Source: Alicyclobacillus suci (GTDB lineage: Bacteria > Bacillota > Bacilli > Alicyclobacillales > Alicyclobacillaceae). Taken from it: a stretch of 40,717 nt of DNA. The notes beneath the pieces are model-generated. The model did not search any database. It saw only the letters and a program-made list of their open reading frames with translations, and was not told the DNA's origin. Position numbers and translations under genes: made by a program. Every line of letters begins with the position of its first letter. Within the stretch, counting starts at the first letter, position 1. Below are positions 1 to 8,806 of this stretch, piece by piece. The stretch covers positions 1-40,717 of the forward strand of contig NZ_JAFMTW010000030.1 in assembly GCF_017329615.1 (NCBI RefSeq), given 5' to 3'.

Positions 1-146
1 ACGTCTGTCTTTGACAGGCTTATATAGATGCGCCTAAAAATCACTTCCCTTCATGGTTCTTAGAACTCGAAAGAGTGCTTGACATTAGATAGCTGGTCTC
101 TTTGGGGCTATTGAATCGACATGAGCGACGCGCAACAAAGCTTTCG
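1..146. other. left-edge non-coding stretch
   Basis: I see no supportable gene between the window edge and the end of the first gene. A TTGACA hexamer near position 11 is followed after only a few bases by TATATA, so the spacing is wrong for a promoter. A short dyad, GTTCT-T-AGAAC, lies near position 55 but has no T-run. The stretch probably holds the 3' untranslated end of the minus-strand operon. Confidence 0.5.
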
Positions 147-1226
147 TCACGGCGACGTCGCCTCAAGAAACCACTCCGTCGGAACCTCGTGACCAAGCCC
201 ACGCGCCTCAGCGAGTTCGAGCACACGCGCCCCGACGGCGGCAAATTGCAGCCCCATACCTGTGTTATTCGCAAAAATCGTAATGTCTTCAGGACTCGTC
301 CTTCCGCCAATCCTACCCAACAACAATTCTCCGATTTCACCGATATCCTCATAGTTTTTGAGACCGCGCTCGACGGGACCCAAAATGTCAATCTGATTGT
401 CATGATGAATCTGCTCGCGCGAAAAGACGACAATTTTGTCTGCCCTGTCGAACGTGGTATCGTCCAACTCCCGCCGATTGGCCGTGCCGTCTGGGCTCGT
501 AATAGATGTAACGTGCGTGCCTGGCTCCAACCAGCGGCCATCAAAACATGGGTCGTAGGCGGCAGTGGCGCACGTCACAATTTGACATCCTTGAACTGCG
601 TCCCGCGGATGGTCCACAGCGATAATCCGCTTACCCGTTCGCTCGCTCCATTCTTTTGCAAACCGTTCCCGGTTGTCCTTCGTGGGGCTGTATACCCGCA
701 CCTCTTCGATACTCGGGCGCACGAGCAACATATACTCGAGGTGTGAGGAGGCCTGCCAGCCTGACCCGAACAGCCCCGCCACCCGAGCATCCGGGTTTGC
801 AAGCGCCCGAATCCCAAGTGCGGAAGTGGCGCCAACCCGCATTTTTTGCATATAACTATCATGAATGATGGCAAGGGGCTCCAAATGATGGAGCGAGTAC
901 AGCGTCACCAGACCGCAGTATCGGTTGCCACTGGCCACCGGCAACAATCGCCGCCGCTTCACGCCACCTGCAAGCGTCTCGGTTCCCACCATATCGGACG
1001 TGATGCGCAGCGCCCACACGCCACTCGTGATGTTGCCGCCTTCTTGAGACTTAAAACGGAATTGAAACCCTGGAAACCGTTCATCCATCACCGGAAAATA
1101 GGTGTGATTGCGCGGCCGGTTTGCCGCCTTTCCCAATGTGTACTCCTTATAAGCGACCTCCAGTGCCTCTATGCACTCCTCCAGCGTCAGCACTTGTTGC
1201 ACATCTTCGTTACTTAAAATTCGCAT
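147..1226 (-). CDS. ornithine cyclodeaminase / mu-crystallin family protein
   Basis: A 359-residue protein of the OCD/mu-crystallin family, NAD(P)-dependent enzymes that act on amino acids or imines (ornithine cyclodeaminase, alanine dehydrogenase, ketimine reductase, ectoine-utilization EutC). The Rossmann dinucleotide motif is visible as GLFGSGWQA near residue 152, preceded by the family segment MQKMRVGATSALG. The length is slightly above the usual 310-350. The start is an ATG with GGAGTG about 6 nt upstream. It is the last gene of a minus-strand operon after two M24-family genes (43-nt gap) and an MFS transporter. The substrate cannot be read from sequence. The combination with creatinase-fold hydrolases resembles the EutC/EutD pairing of ectoine degradation, but the other ectoine genes are absent, so a different nitrogenous substrate is possible. 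The family call is firm; the reaction is unknown. Confidence 0.88.
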   Translation of the reverse strand: MRILSNEDVQQVLTLEECIEALEVAYKEYTLGKAANRPRNHTYFPVMDERFPGFQFRFKSQEGGNITSGVWALRITSDMVGTETLAGGVKRRRLLPVASGNRYCGLVTLYSLHHLEPLAIIHDSYMQKMRVGATSALGIRALANPDARVAGLFGSGWQASSHLEYMLLVRPSIEEVRVYSPTKDNRERFAKEWSERTGKRIIAVDHPRDAVQGCQIVTCATAAYDPCFDGRWLEPGTHVTSITSPDGTANRRELDDTTFDRADKIVVFSREQIHHDNQIDILGPVERGLKNYEDIGEIGELLLGRIGGRTSPEDITIFANNTGMGLQFAAVGARVLELAEARGLGHEVPTEWFLEATSP

Positions 1227-1269
1227 GATTCACACTCCATTCTTTGGAAGATATCACAGCAAATTGAGC

Positions 1270-2346
1270 TTATTTTTCATTGGGTTGATATCGCACAATC
1301 GGCAAATCGCCTGTCAAACGGGTTGCGCCATGTTCTTCGACTGCAAACGTATCCGCCATCACAGCTTCTGTGCCATCGGCAAACGTACAAACGAGGCGCA
1401 ATCCGACGACGGACCCCGCTGGGATAGGTCGAGCCAGTTCGTCTGGTAGGCGATAATCGCCTTGTGTTTCAAGATCTGTGTGATGAATCAAATCTACTTT
1501 CCAAGACAGGTTGTTTTCTTCGGGAATCACGGCACCCAATTGCGCGTACAGGCGATTTAGGTCCGTGCCCGCACGAAGTTCCTGAACAAGCACGCCATAC
1601 ATCACGTCCATCAGATTCGCCCAATCCGCAGATTCGCTCGCAATCACCCGCGCGGCAGTGGTCCAATAGCCGCGATATTCTGAAATCACCTCCACCGTGT
1701 CTGCCTGCGCCCCACTTTCATAGCAATACACGAAGACATCCTCTACCCCCGCCATACGGGCAACTCGCTCTGCGGCGCCAGCCCGCGCTGGATTGGACAA
1801 GGCACCATCTAATCCGGCCTCCACCGCTCTGGCACTCACTTTTGCGCTCTCCAAGAGCAGCTTCTGCTCGGACGCAGATGGAACTTGCCGCTTTTCGCGA
1901 ATGGCACTCTGCAAATCACGCAGTTCCCATCCAGGAAGCTTTGCACGCAACGCTTCAACCACCGAAGCAGGCCACCAGTTCATCTCGGAGAGTCCAATCA
2001 CACCAGCCGGTTGCGCTTTGACGTAATCCGCGACCAACTGAGCTAAGTCGGGGCCGCTTCGAAGGTCCTCGATGATGGAATTTGCGCGCATCCACGGGTG
2101 TACACGCCGCGACAACTTCGTTAAAAATACAGGGTCTTGCTTGGCAGGTACCAGAAGCACCCCTTCATTCCAGTAGATACACAAATTCGAAAGATACGTA
2201 ATATCGCCGGAACGATAGACATCCCCATAAATGAGCGCGAAATCAATCCCTTGCTCCTGCAATAATCGTTGACAATCGGCTACTCGCGCCTTCAACTCCT
2301 CGGTCGTGGTCTCCGTCGGATCTAGTAAAACCAGTCCGCGTTTCAT
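1270..2346 (-). CDS. degenerate M24 (creatinase/aminopeptidase P fold) protein
   Basis: A 358-residue protein with a creatinase-type N-terminal domain (about residues 20-150) and an M24 pita-bread C-terminal domain. The ATG at 2346 is preferred over 2352 because GGAGGG lies 6 nt before 2346 and directly abuts 2352. In true M24 metallopeptidases five ligands (D, D, H, E, E) bind two metals. Here the segment equivalent to DxG...GYxxDxTR reads ISEYRGYWTTAARV, and the late glutamate positions are also replaced (the segment VMADTF stands where an EDT-type motif is expected). No convincing ligand set remains. It lies 17 nt downstream of a second M24 gene. It could be a regulatory or structural partner of that protein, or a metal-independent hydrolase like creatinase. 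I do not assign a reaction. Confidence 0.75.
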   Translation of the reverse strand: MKRGLVLLDPTETTTEELKARVADCQRLLQEQGIDFALIYGDVYRSGDITYLSNLCIYWNEGVLLVPAKQDPVFLTKLSRRVHPWMRANSIIEDLRSGPDLAQLVADYVKAQPAGVIGLSEMNWWPASVVEALRAKLPGWELRDLQSAIREKRQVPSASEQKLLLESAKVSARAVEAGLDGALSNPARAGAAERVARMAGVEDVFVYCYESGAQADTVEVISEYRGYWTTAARVIASESADWANLMDVMYGVLVQELRAGTDLNRLYAQLGAVIPEENNLSWKVDLIHHTDLETQGDYRLPDELARPIPAGSVVGLRLVCTFADGTEAVMADTFAVEEHGATRLTGDLPIVRYQPNEK

Positions 2347-2363
2347 GGCCATCCCTCCATACC

Positions 2364-3485
2364 TTATACAGCTGCCGTAAACAACACGCGTTCTGTACTC
2401 GTCAACAATTCGTATCCATCGCCTTTCACGACGACAGGGTCTCCCAATACGTGATACCCTGCCAACGGTGTATACGTGTTCGGGTGGACAATGACGACAG
2501 AATTTTCCTCCAATTCAGTCTCGTCACCTTCGACAATCATCGGCACCTCGTCTAAATACAATCCGTGCCCATGACCACGAACACGGGTATATTGGCTGGT
2601 GCAATATTCGCCATAACCATATTTTCGAAACACGTCATTCTCCGCGCGGGCGATATCGTGACCTGTCGCACCAACGCGCACGGCAGCCAAACCGGCCTCC
2701 AATGCCTCCTTGAACAACTCAAACGAGCGCAGTTGGCCTTCATTCGGCGGTCCAATCACAGCTGACCTACACAGTTGAGCCCAATAACCATTTCGTTGCG
2801 GCGTCAGTTCGGTGCGTACCATATCGCCCAACTGCAGGCGGCGATTCCCCGGCGGTGTCATCCCCATGACCTCGGTTTTTCCGGAGGCAAACAACATAAA
2901 GTTGTCCTCAGCACCGAGGCTCTTCATCTCTGCCTCCACCGCTGCAACAACCTCGTATTCCATGACGCCAGGCTTGAGCGCCTCGACAAACGTCTTCCAT
3001 CCTGCTGAGCAAATGACACCCGCGCGACGAATTTGCTCTAATTCCCAGTCGCTCTTAGCCAATCGAACTTTGGTCATCAATTTTGTCGCAGAGACGATTT
3101 CCGTGTGCGGTAAGGCCTGTTGAATCGCAGTCAGTAACAAACTTGGCATCAGTTCTAGGTAGGCAACCCCTAACTTGGCCGGTGGACCAGCTTCCGTTAA
3201 GCGATGGACAATTTCTTGACAATCCGGAAAGGAGAGTGGCCGGACATCCTCAACCCATCCTTGTTCGGTAATAGATTGAGTGTCCTGTAAATTTTGCGTA
3301 AACGCTGTCGCCATTCCGCTGTAGGGCAAATAAGCGACCGTCAAGCTACCTCGTAAGCGAGCGCCCGTCAGATAGCGAACGTTCTCACGGCGCCAACCGG
3401 GTGCATAAGCGAGCAACCCCTCCATCTCGCTTGCTTCCATTGCCTTGCGAATGCGCGCCAGACGCCAATCTCGTTCTTTCAGCAC
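2364..3485 (-). CDS. M24 family protein, creatinase / ectoine hydrolase-like
   Basis: A 373-residue creatinase-fold protein annotated by homology as Xaa-Pro peptidase family. The GTG at 3485 is chosen because AGGTG lies 6 nt upstream; the longer GTG at 3494 has no ribosome-binding site. The N-terminal creatinase domain covers about residues 10-140 and the M24 domain about 150-370. By motif position the five metallopeptidase ligands read Glu226 (in RTELTPQ), Gln237 (GYWAQLCR), His305 (in RGHGHGL), His334 (IVHPN) and Gly348, so only the histidine is canonical. Creatinase and ectoine hydrolase DoeA/EutD share this fold, lack metal and hydrolyse non-peptide C-N bonds, which fits better than peptidase activity. 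The 174-nt gap to the upstream MFS gene holds a TATAAT-like hexamer (minus strand, 3532-3537), so a secondary promoter is possible. Confidence 0.8.
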   Translation of the reverse strand: MLKERDWRLARIRKAMEASEMEGLLAYAPGWRRENVRYLTGARLRGSLTVAYLPYSGMATAFTQNLQDTQSITEQGWVEDVRPLSFPDCQEIVHRLTEAGPPAKLGVAYLELMPSLLLTAIQQALPHTEIVSATKLMTKVRLAKSDWELEQIRRAGVICSAGWKTFVEALKPGVMEYEVVAAVEAEMKSLGAEDNFMLFASGKTEVMGMTPPGNRRLQLGDMVRTELTPQRNGYWAQLCRSAVIGPPNEGQLRSFELFKEALEAGLAAVRVGATGHDIARAENDVFRKYGYGEYCTSQYTRVRGHGHGLYLDEVPMIVEGDETELEENSVVIVHPNTYTPLAGYHVLGDPVVVKGDGYELLTSTERVLFTAAV

Positions 3486-3659
3486 ATATATCACCTGCCA
3501 AATAATTTATGAATACTGATAGAGCATTAAGATTATAAATTTGGAAATCCGAGTGAAACACATCGAGCACGGGCGCAGTGACTATCCAGCGACCACGCTT
3601 GAATATGTTCATCGATTGCGACGAGTATCCCCCATCACCCCCTCTCCGATGAACCGACG

Positions 3660-5039
3660 TTATTGAGCTAACTCCTGGTCAATCTGTTCGAGCGATTTTC
3701 CAACGAGCTCGCGCGTCATGACCAAAGACACGAGTCCACCGATTAGCCACAATATCCCCAGGACGATGAAGAAGGCGAAGTTTGGCACGTGTAACCCAAT
3801 CAAGATGCCAATCGCGCTCGGCGCGATAATCCCACCCACGCGCTGCCAAAGACCGCCCCAGGCGACGCCCGTCGCACGTACCGAAGTCGGGTACAAGGAA
3901 CTTAAATAAGCAAACACGACACCCCCGGCCCCTACCCCGAACAGCGCAGAAAACGCACCAACGACAACGATAACTGTTGGGTTTGTGGCAAGCGCCCAGA
4001 CAATCAGCAAAATTCCACCCACCGTAAAGCCGAGAACCAACAGCCACCGATAGCCCACTCGTTCGATTAGCAGAGCGCCAACGAGACTGCCGATTGCACC
4101 AGAACCTGTGATGACCGCACTAAACAAAAAGCTGTGCACCATGCCAAACCCCATGTTTTCAAAGATGCTTGGCAGCCACGTGGAGAGCCCATACAGCACA
4201 ATGCCGCTGATAATCTCCATAATCCATACGCCGGCCGTTAAACGGGCGTATTTCCCTGAAAAGATTTTCGCCACAGATACATGTTTGGCTGGCTCATCGT
4301 CAAGCCGCGTCGTACGAACGTCCCCGAAGGCGACATCTTCGCGTTTCGCCACAGTGGAAAGTCTATCGACCACCTGCTCTGCGGCCTCCCACTTTCCCCG
4401 CTTGATAAGATAGCGCACACTCTCCGGCATAAAAAACCAGAGGAGAAACACGATAAACGCTGGCACGGCGGCGACAATAAACATCGCCCGCCAACCAAAG
4501 TTGGGAACCAATGCGGCGCCGACACCTCCAGCCAATAGCGTCGCGCCCGACCAGAAGAAAGTCGACAACGTGAGCGCCCGACCCCGTTGCTTGACTGGCA
4601 TAAACTCGCTGACGTAAGTTCCAGTTATCGGCACATACATACCAAGGCCGACACCTTGGAATGCCCGAAACCAAACCAAACTCGAATAACTCGGAGCCAT
4701 GGCGCATAGCGCACTAAACACCGTAAACAAACCAATCGCTAGCATGAATCCTCGTTTGCGCCCAATCTTATCTGTCAACGGTCCAATGACAAATGCACCG
4801 ACAGCCATGCCAATTGATCCGCCCGACGCAAGAAATCCCGATTGCGAGGGGTGCAAGGAAAAAGTCATCGTAATGCTGGCCAATACATAACCAATCATGC
4901 TAATGCCAAAACCATCGAACATGTGGCCCAGGATAACAATGACATACAGTCCGCCGTGACGTGGTGTCATCGACGAGTGATCTAATCTGCCAGTGAGCCC
5001 AACTGCGTGGTTCTGAGACGTCGTGACAATCTCACTCAA
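3660..5039 (-). CDS. MFS transporter (metabolite:H+ symporter / sugar-porter type)
   Basis: A 459-residue inner-membrane transporter of the major facilitator superfamily with about 12 hydrophobic segments. The loop 2-3 signature appears as PLTDKIGRKRG, and a second family motif as RGRALTLSTFFWSG. I place the start at the TTG at 5039: GAGGAGG lies 8 nt upstream, and the sequence from there runs directly into the protein. An upstream in-frame GTG at 5087 has no ribosome-binding site. It is the first gene of the minus-strand operon with two M24-fold proteins and an OCD-family enzyme, and is divergent from a LysR regulator. It is therefore the likely importer for the compound those enzymes process. 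The family suggests an organic acid, amino-acid-like or aromatic substrate; the exact substrate is unknown. Confidence 0.85.
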   Translation of the reverse strand: MSEIVTTSQNHAVGLTGRLDHSSMTPRHGGLYVIVILGHMFDGFGISMIGYVLASITMTFSLHPSQSGFLASGGSIGMAVGAFVIGPLTDKIGRKRGFMLAIGLFTVFSALCAMAPSYSSLVWFRAFQGVGLGMYVPITGTYVSEFMPVKQRGRALTLSTFFWSGATLLAGGVGAALVPNFGWRAMFIVAAVPAFIVFLLWFFMPESVRYLIKRGKWEAAEQVVDRLSTVAKREDVAFGDVRTTRLDDEPAKHVSVAKIFSGKYARLTAGVWIMEIISGIVLYGLSTWLPSIFENMGFGMVHSFLFSAVITGSGAIGSLVGALLIERVGYRWLLVLGFTVGGILLIVWALATNPTVIVVVGAFSALFGVGAGGVVFAYLSSLYPTSVRATGVAWGGLWQRVGGIIAPSAIGILIGLHVPNFAFFIVLGILWLIGGLVSLVMTRELVGKSLEQIDQELAQ

Positions 5040-5120
5040 TGATTTCGCCTCCTCGAAAACCGCTGATATGATTGCGCTTTCAAACACAACGAGTATCTGC
5101 TATCGTTCGTAGTCCCAGAT

Positions 5121-5160
5121 TATCTATGAATGCGTTTACAAACAATCTGCGTTTCAGATA
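5121..5160. promoter_or_regulatory. candidate LysR-type operator between MFS and lysR genes
   Basis: The divergent intergenic region contains an interrupted dyad. TATCTATGAA (5121-5130) faces GTTTCAGATA (5151-5160), with outer arms TATCT/AGATA, and GCGTTT occurs twice between them. LysR regulators usually bind such interrupted dyads between their own gene and the divergent target operon. The assignment is inference from position and symmetry. Confidence 0.4.
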
Positions 5161-5229
5161 CACTCTATAAGTAAAAGTGATAGCCCACCATCCACCATCC
5201 GCCATCGTTGTTACCGGAGGGATTTATTC

Positions 5230-6120
5230 ATGGAAATCCACCAGTTGGAATACTTTCTCGCAATCGACAAGTACGGGAGTTTTTCGAAGGCCGCATTGGA
5301 ATTGTGTGTATCACAATCATCCATTTCGCAGCAAATTCAGAAATTAGAGGCTGAAATGGGTACGAGGCTATTTATACGCGAACCACGCAAGGTGAGGTTG
5401 AGCCCAGCCGGCGAGGAATTCCGGCACTACGCCCAGAAGATCATAACCGATTTAGAACACTGTGCTGACGCCATGCAACAATTTAAACAATGCGCAGCCG
5501 ACCGAATCCGAATTGGCGCTATCGCGACGATGGCTTATCTCGGATTTGACAGAATCATCAAGGATTTTTTAGAGCGATATCCTGCCGTCTCCGCCGAAGT
5601 CGAGGAAGGCACGACGGACGACCTTATCCATTGGCTCCGCGAATCTCGAATCGACGCAGCATTTATCTCCGCACCCACGACCAATGAGCAAAGCGTGAGC
5701 TTTCACCCACTCGTCAACGATGAAGTCGTGGCACTCCTGCCCGCCCGCCACGCGTTAGCAAACAAACCCTCGATTCAGTTAAAGGACCTTGCGGACGAAA
5801 AATTCTTATTGGCCAAATCCAGCACCGGTTTTAAGCGCGACATGGTGCAAGCCTGTCACGAATCTGGCTTTAATCCGAATGTCATTCTCAACAGTAATCA
5901 TGAAATCTTGCGCCACTTTGTTGAAGAAGAGATGGGTGTCAGCTTGATGGGCAGGCGAATCGCACGCCTCCTGTGTAGTCCAAACACCGCCATCGTCTCG
6001 ATTCATCCTCCATTAAAGCGAGTGAGCGGCTTAGCCATACCATCCAAACGCACCATCTCACCGACTGTCAAACGGTTCCGCGACTTTGTCATCAATTACA
6101 AGCCCCGTAGTAAGCGGTGA
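5230..6120 (+). CDS. LysR family transcriptional regulator
   Basis: A 296-residue LysR-type regulator. The N-terminal winged helix-turn-helix covers about residues 1-60 (EYFLAIDKYGSFSKAALEL, then SQSSISQQIQKLE), and the effector-binding periplasmic-binding-protein fold covers about 90-290. The length is standard. The ATG has GGAGGG about 8 nt upstream. It is transcribed away from the MFS/M24/OCD operon with a 190-nt shared control region, the classic layout for a regulator that senses the substrate or an intermediate of the adjacent pathway. The effector is unknown. Its 3' end converges on ynfA with 59 nt between the stops. Confidence 0.9.
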   Translation: MEIHQLEYFLAIDKYGSFSKAALELCVSQSSISQQIQKLEAEMGTRLFIREPRKVRLSPAGEEFRHYAQKIITDLEHCADAMQQFKQCAADRIRIGAIATMAYLGFDRIIKDFLERYPAVSAEVEEGTTDDLIHWLRESRIDAAFISAPTTNEQSVSFHPLVNDEVVALLPARHALANKPSIQLKDLADEKFLLAKSSTGFKRDMVQACHESGFNPNVILNSNHEILRHFVEEEMGVSLMGRRIARLLCSPNTAIVSIHPPLKRVSGLAIPSKRTISPTVKRFRDFVINYKPRSKR

Positions 6121-6179
6121 TTGTCCATTGCAACCGACCAAAATACCCAAAGTAATCGGAATAAAACATCCCTGTCCCG

Positions 6180-6497
6180 TCACCGCCTCGACAACATAAT
6201 CGCGACACCGACCAAACAAATTGCTGCTCCAACCCATTCATTGACATCCGGAAATCGTTTATCGACAATCCATCCCCACAACACGGCCATCGCGATAAAA
6301 ATCCCGCCGTACGCCGCATACGTCTTGCCGAAGGAAAACTCCTGCCGCGTCGCAATGACACCATACAACACCATGACGATGGCACCTACAATGCCGACCC
6401 AGATGGGGCGGCCATTTCTGATGCACTGCCAAATCAGGTATCCGCCTGTGATTTCAGCAAGGCCTGCCGCCACAAAGAAACCTATGGCCTTCACCAT
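6180..6497 (-). CDS. ynfA: YnfA / UPF0060 family small membrane protein
   Basis: A 105-residue integral membrane protein with four hydrophobic helices, full length for the YnfA (UPF0060) family. The characteristic LAEITGGYLIWQ segment is present in helix 1, and WGWIVDKRFPDVNEWVGA leads into the last helix. Some family members have been proposed to be small-multidrug-resistance-like transporters, but function is not settled. The ATG is preceded by AGGAGG about 8 nt upstream. The gene follows the transketolase terminator and seems to be a single transcription unit. Confidence 0.88.
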   Translation of the reverse strand: MVKAIGFFVAAGLAEITGGYLIWQCIRNGRPIWVGIVGAIVMVLYGVIATRQEFSFGKTYAAYGGIFIAMAVLWGWIVDKRFPDVNEWVGAAICLVGVAIMLSRR

Positions 6498-6566
6498 CGT
6501 CGCGACCTCCTATAAAGCGCACTGATGTAACTACGCGTTGAAATACATCTTCACACAAAACACGTA

Positions 6567-6607
6567 AAAGGGCATCCTGCCGTATGTAACACAGCAGGAT
6601 GCCCTTT
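6567..6607 (-). terminator. strong intrinsic terminator after transketolase
   Basis: A perfect 14-bp inverted repeat, AAAGGGCATCCTGC (6567-6580) and GCAGGATGCCCTTT (6594-6607), with a 13-nt loop. It starts 17 nt past the transketolase stop codon. On the minus strand the stem is followed by T-rich sequence, so it should end the transketolase transcript before ynfA. Confidence 0.8.
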
Positions 6608-6623
6608 CAATTCGAATTCGTTT

Positions 6624-8615
6624 TTACTTATTGAGCGCAGACTTCGTGATGTTGTATACGTTATCCACAGTAAAACCATATTCTTCGATGACGCGGTCGC
6701 CCGGTGCAGACGCGCCAAACTTGTCAATGCCGATAACTTCTCCATCGAGACCAACGTACTTGTACCAGCTCATCGGATGTGCCATTTCTACCGCAACGCG
6801 CTTTTTCACGCTCTTTGGCAGAACAGATTCCTTGTATGCTGCGTCCTGCTCTTCGAAGACTTCGAGCGACGGGAAGCTAATGACACGCACTTTGACACCT
6901 TCGTTCGCCAATTTCTTAGCGACTTCAAGCACCAAGTGAACTTCTGAACCAGCGGACAACAGGGCCAAATCCATACCGTCGCCGTTCTGGTAGATGACGT
7001 ACCCGCCTTTTTCGAAGTTGTTCTTGTTGTCCTTGATTTCTTTAAGCGTCGGCAGTTTTTGCCGCGTCAGCGCCAAGGCGACCGGCGCATCGCGGTGCGT
7101 CAAGGCAAACTTCACAGACAACGCCGTTTCCGTCGCATCTGCTGGACGCAGCACCCGCAGACCCGGAATAGCGCGCAACGAAGCCAATTGTTCTACAGGT
7201 TCATGCGTCGGGCCGTCCTCACCGACTGCGATACTATCGTGCGTGAGAACGTAAAGCACAGGTTGCTTCATCAGCGCGGACAAACGAACAGCCGGGCGCA
7301 GGTAGTCGACAAACACGAGGAACGTACCAGCGTATGGGAAAACGCCGCCATGCAGTGCCAAACCGTTGAGCGCTGCACCCATCGCGTGTTCGCGTACGCC
7401 GTAGTCGACGTTCTTGCCGGAGTAATCCGGTTGCTGAAAGTGTTCGGAGCTCTTGATAAAGGTCTTGTTCGAACTGGACAAATCAGCTGATCCGCCCAAG
7501 AGCGTCGGCATGTGCGGCGCAATGGCGTTGATGACGGTGCCAAACGCGTCACGCGTTGCCGTCGCGTCCGTGAACTCTGGCAGCACGGCATCAAAATCGA
7601 CACCCACCTTGCCAGCGACGACGTCCTGGAACAGCTTCGCATCTTGTGCATAAGCGCGCTCGTACGCCTTAAACTTCTCGTTCCACTCTGCCGCTTCAGC
7701 CTGGCGCTTCGCCTTCAAATCAGCAAACAACTGGCGCACTTCGTCTGGGACGAAGAATGGCTCGTACTTCCAGCCGTAAGCTTCCTTCGCCAACTTGGCC
7801 TCTTCTGCGCCGAGCGGGCTGCCGTGTACGCCGTGCGTGCCCTGTTTGTTCGGTGCGCCATACCCGATGATGGTCTTGACCTCAATCAGTGTTGGGCCAT
7901 CCGTAAACGTCTTCGCCTCAGCGATTGCGCGTTCGATTTCATCCAAATTGTTTCCGTCTTCGACGCGCAGTACGTTCCAGCCGTACGAGCGGTAGCGCAT
8001 TTTGACGTCCTCGGTAAACGCCTGTTTCGTCGGACCGTCGAGGGAAATATCGTTGGAGTCGTAAAGCACAATCAACTTGTTCAAGCCAAGGTGACCTGCC
8101 AGGGAACTAGCTTCCGCCGCAACGCCTTCCATCAAATCGCCATCACCGCAAATCACGTATGTATAGTGATCAATCAAATCGTGACCTTCGCGGTTAAAGG
8201 TAGCCGCCATGAAACGTTCCGCCATAGCAAAACCAACGGCCATTGCAACACCTTGTCCCAAAGGACCGGTGGTCGTGTCAACACCTGGCGTGTGGCCGAA
8301 TTCTGGATGTCCTGGCGTTTTTGAACCCCATTGACGGAATGACTTCAAATCATCCATCGAGACATCGTAGCCTGTCAAATGCAACATGCTGTACAACAAC
8401 ATGGAACCGTGACCAGCTGACAAAATAAAACGATCTCGGTTGATCCACGATGGGTTTTCCGGATTAAACTTCATGAAACGGCTCCACAGGACATAAGCCA
8501 TCGGCGCCGCACCCATCGGCAATCCAGGGTGACCCGAATTTGCCTTCTCAATCGCGTCAATGGAAAGCGTGCGTAGGGTCTTCACTGCCAATTGATCTTG
8601 TTCTGTAAATGGCAT
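6624..8615 (-). CDS. tkt: transketolase
   Basis: A 663-residue thiamine-diphosphate enzyme that moves two-carbon ketol units between sugar phosphates in the non-oxidative pentose-phosphate pathway. The N-terminal motif [18 protein letters not shown] and the TPP/Mg motif GDGDLMEG...SND are intact, as is the pyrimidine domain ([18 protein letters not shown]). Length matches the family. The start is set at the ATG at 8615, with GGGAGTGG just upstream. An in-frame ATG at 8645 lies on the probable transcription start and lacks a ribosome-binding site. It is monocistronic, with its own promoter and a strong terminator. Its cofactor need is echoed by the thiamine-precursor transporter about 1.5 kb away. 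Confidence 0.97.
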   Translation of the reverse strand: MPFTEQDQLAVKTLRTLSIDAIEKANSGHPGLPMGAAPMAYVLWSRFMKFNPENPSWINRDRFILSAGHGSMLLYSMLHLTGYDVSMDDLKSFRQWGSKTPGHPEFGHTPGVDTTTGPLGQGVAMAVGFAMAERFMAATFNREGHDLIDHYTYVICGDGDLMEGVAAEASSLAGHLGLNKLIVLYDSNDISLDGPTKQAFTEDVKMRYRSYGWNVLRVEDGNNLDEIERAIAEAKTFTDGPTLIEVKTIIGYGAPNKQGTHGVHGSPLGAEEAKLAKEAYGWKYEPFFVPDEVRQLFADLKAKRQAEAAEWNEKFKAYERAYAQDAKLFQDVVAGKVGVDFDAVLPEFTDATATRDAFGTVINAIAPHMPTLLGGSADLSSSNKTFIKSSEHFQQPDYSGKNVDYGVREHAMGAALNGLALHGGVFPYAGTFLVFVDYLRPAVRLSALMKQPVLYVLTHDSIAVGEDGPTHEPVEQLASLRAIPGLRVLRPADATETALSVKFALTHRDAPVALALTRQKLPTLKEIKDNKNNFEKGGYVIYQNGDGMDLALLSAGSEVHLVLEVAKKLANEGVKVRVISFPSLEVFEEQDAAYKESVLPKSVKKRVAVEMAHPMSWYKYVGLDGEVIGIDKFGASAPGDRVIEEYGFTVDNVYNITKSALNK

Positions 8616-8650
8616 AATTCCACTCCCGTTTTCTACAGATTTCATTCGTT

Positions 8651-8656
8651 ATAATA
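8651..8656 (-). promoter_or_regulatory. -10 element of transketolase promoter
   Basis: On the minus strand a TATTAT hexamer sits about 35 nt before the chosen tkt start. The corresponding -35 (TAAGTG, 17 nt upstream) is weak. If this -10 is used, transcription begins near 8644, which argues against translation from the ATG at 8645. Confidence 0.4.
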
Positions 8657-8806
8657 CCACATCAAATCATTTTCACTTACATCCAATCAAAGAAAACGTA
8701 CAAAGGCGGAGCATTCACGCAGTTTCAACAGATTTGAGGTTGCGCCAACGGCTCGTCAGGCCGCCCGACATACGATAGGATAGTAGCGTACGAAAGGAGT
8801 ATCGCG

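Noticed and set aside
102..746. Plus-strand open frame at the left edge
   Set aside because: Antisense to the OCD-family gene, whose motifs are intact in the other direction.
5040..5087. Longer N-terminus for the MFS transporter from a GTG at 5087
   Set aside because: The extension lacks a ribosome-binding site, while a perfect GAGGAGG precedes the internal TTG at 5039.
7512..8324. Long plus-strand open frame (270 codons) opposite transketolase
   Set aside because: It lies wholly antisense to a clear transketolase, has no ribosome-binding site or recognisable domain, and is explained by codon bias of the real gene.
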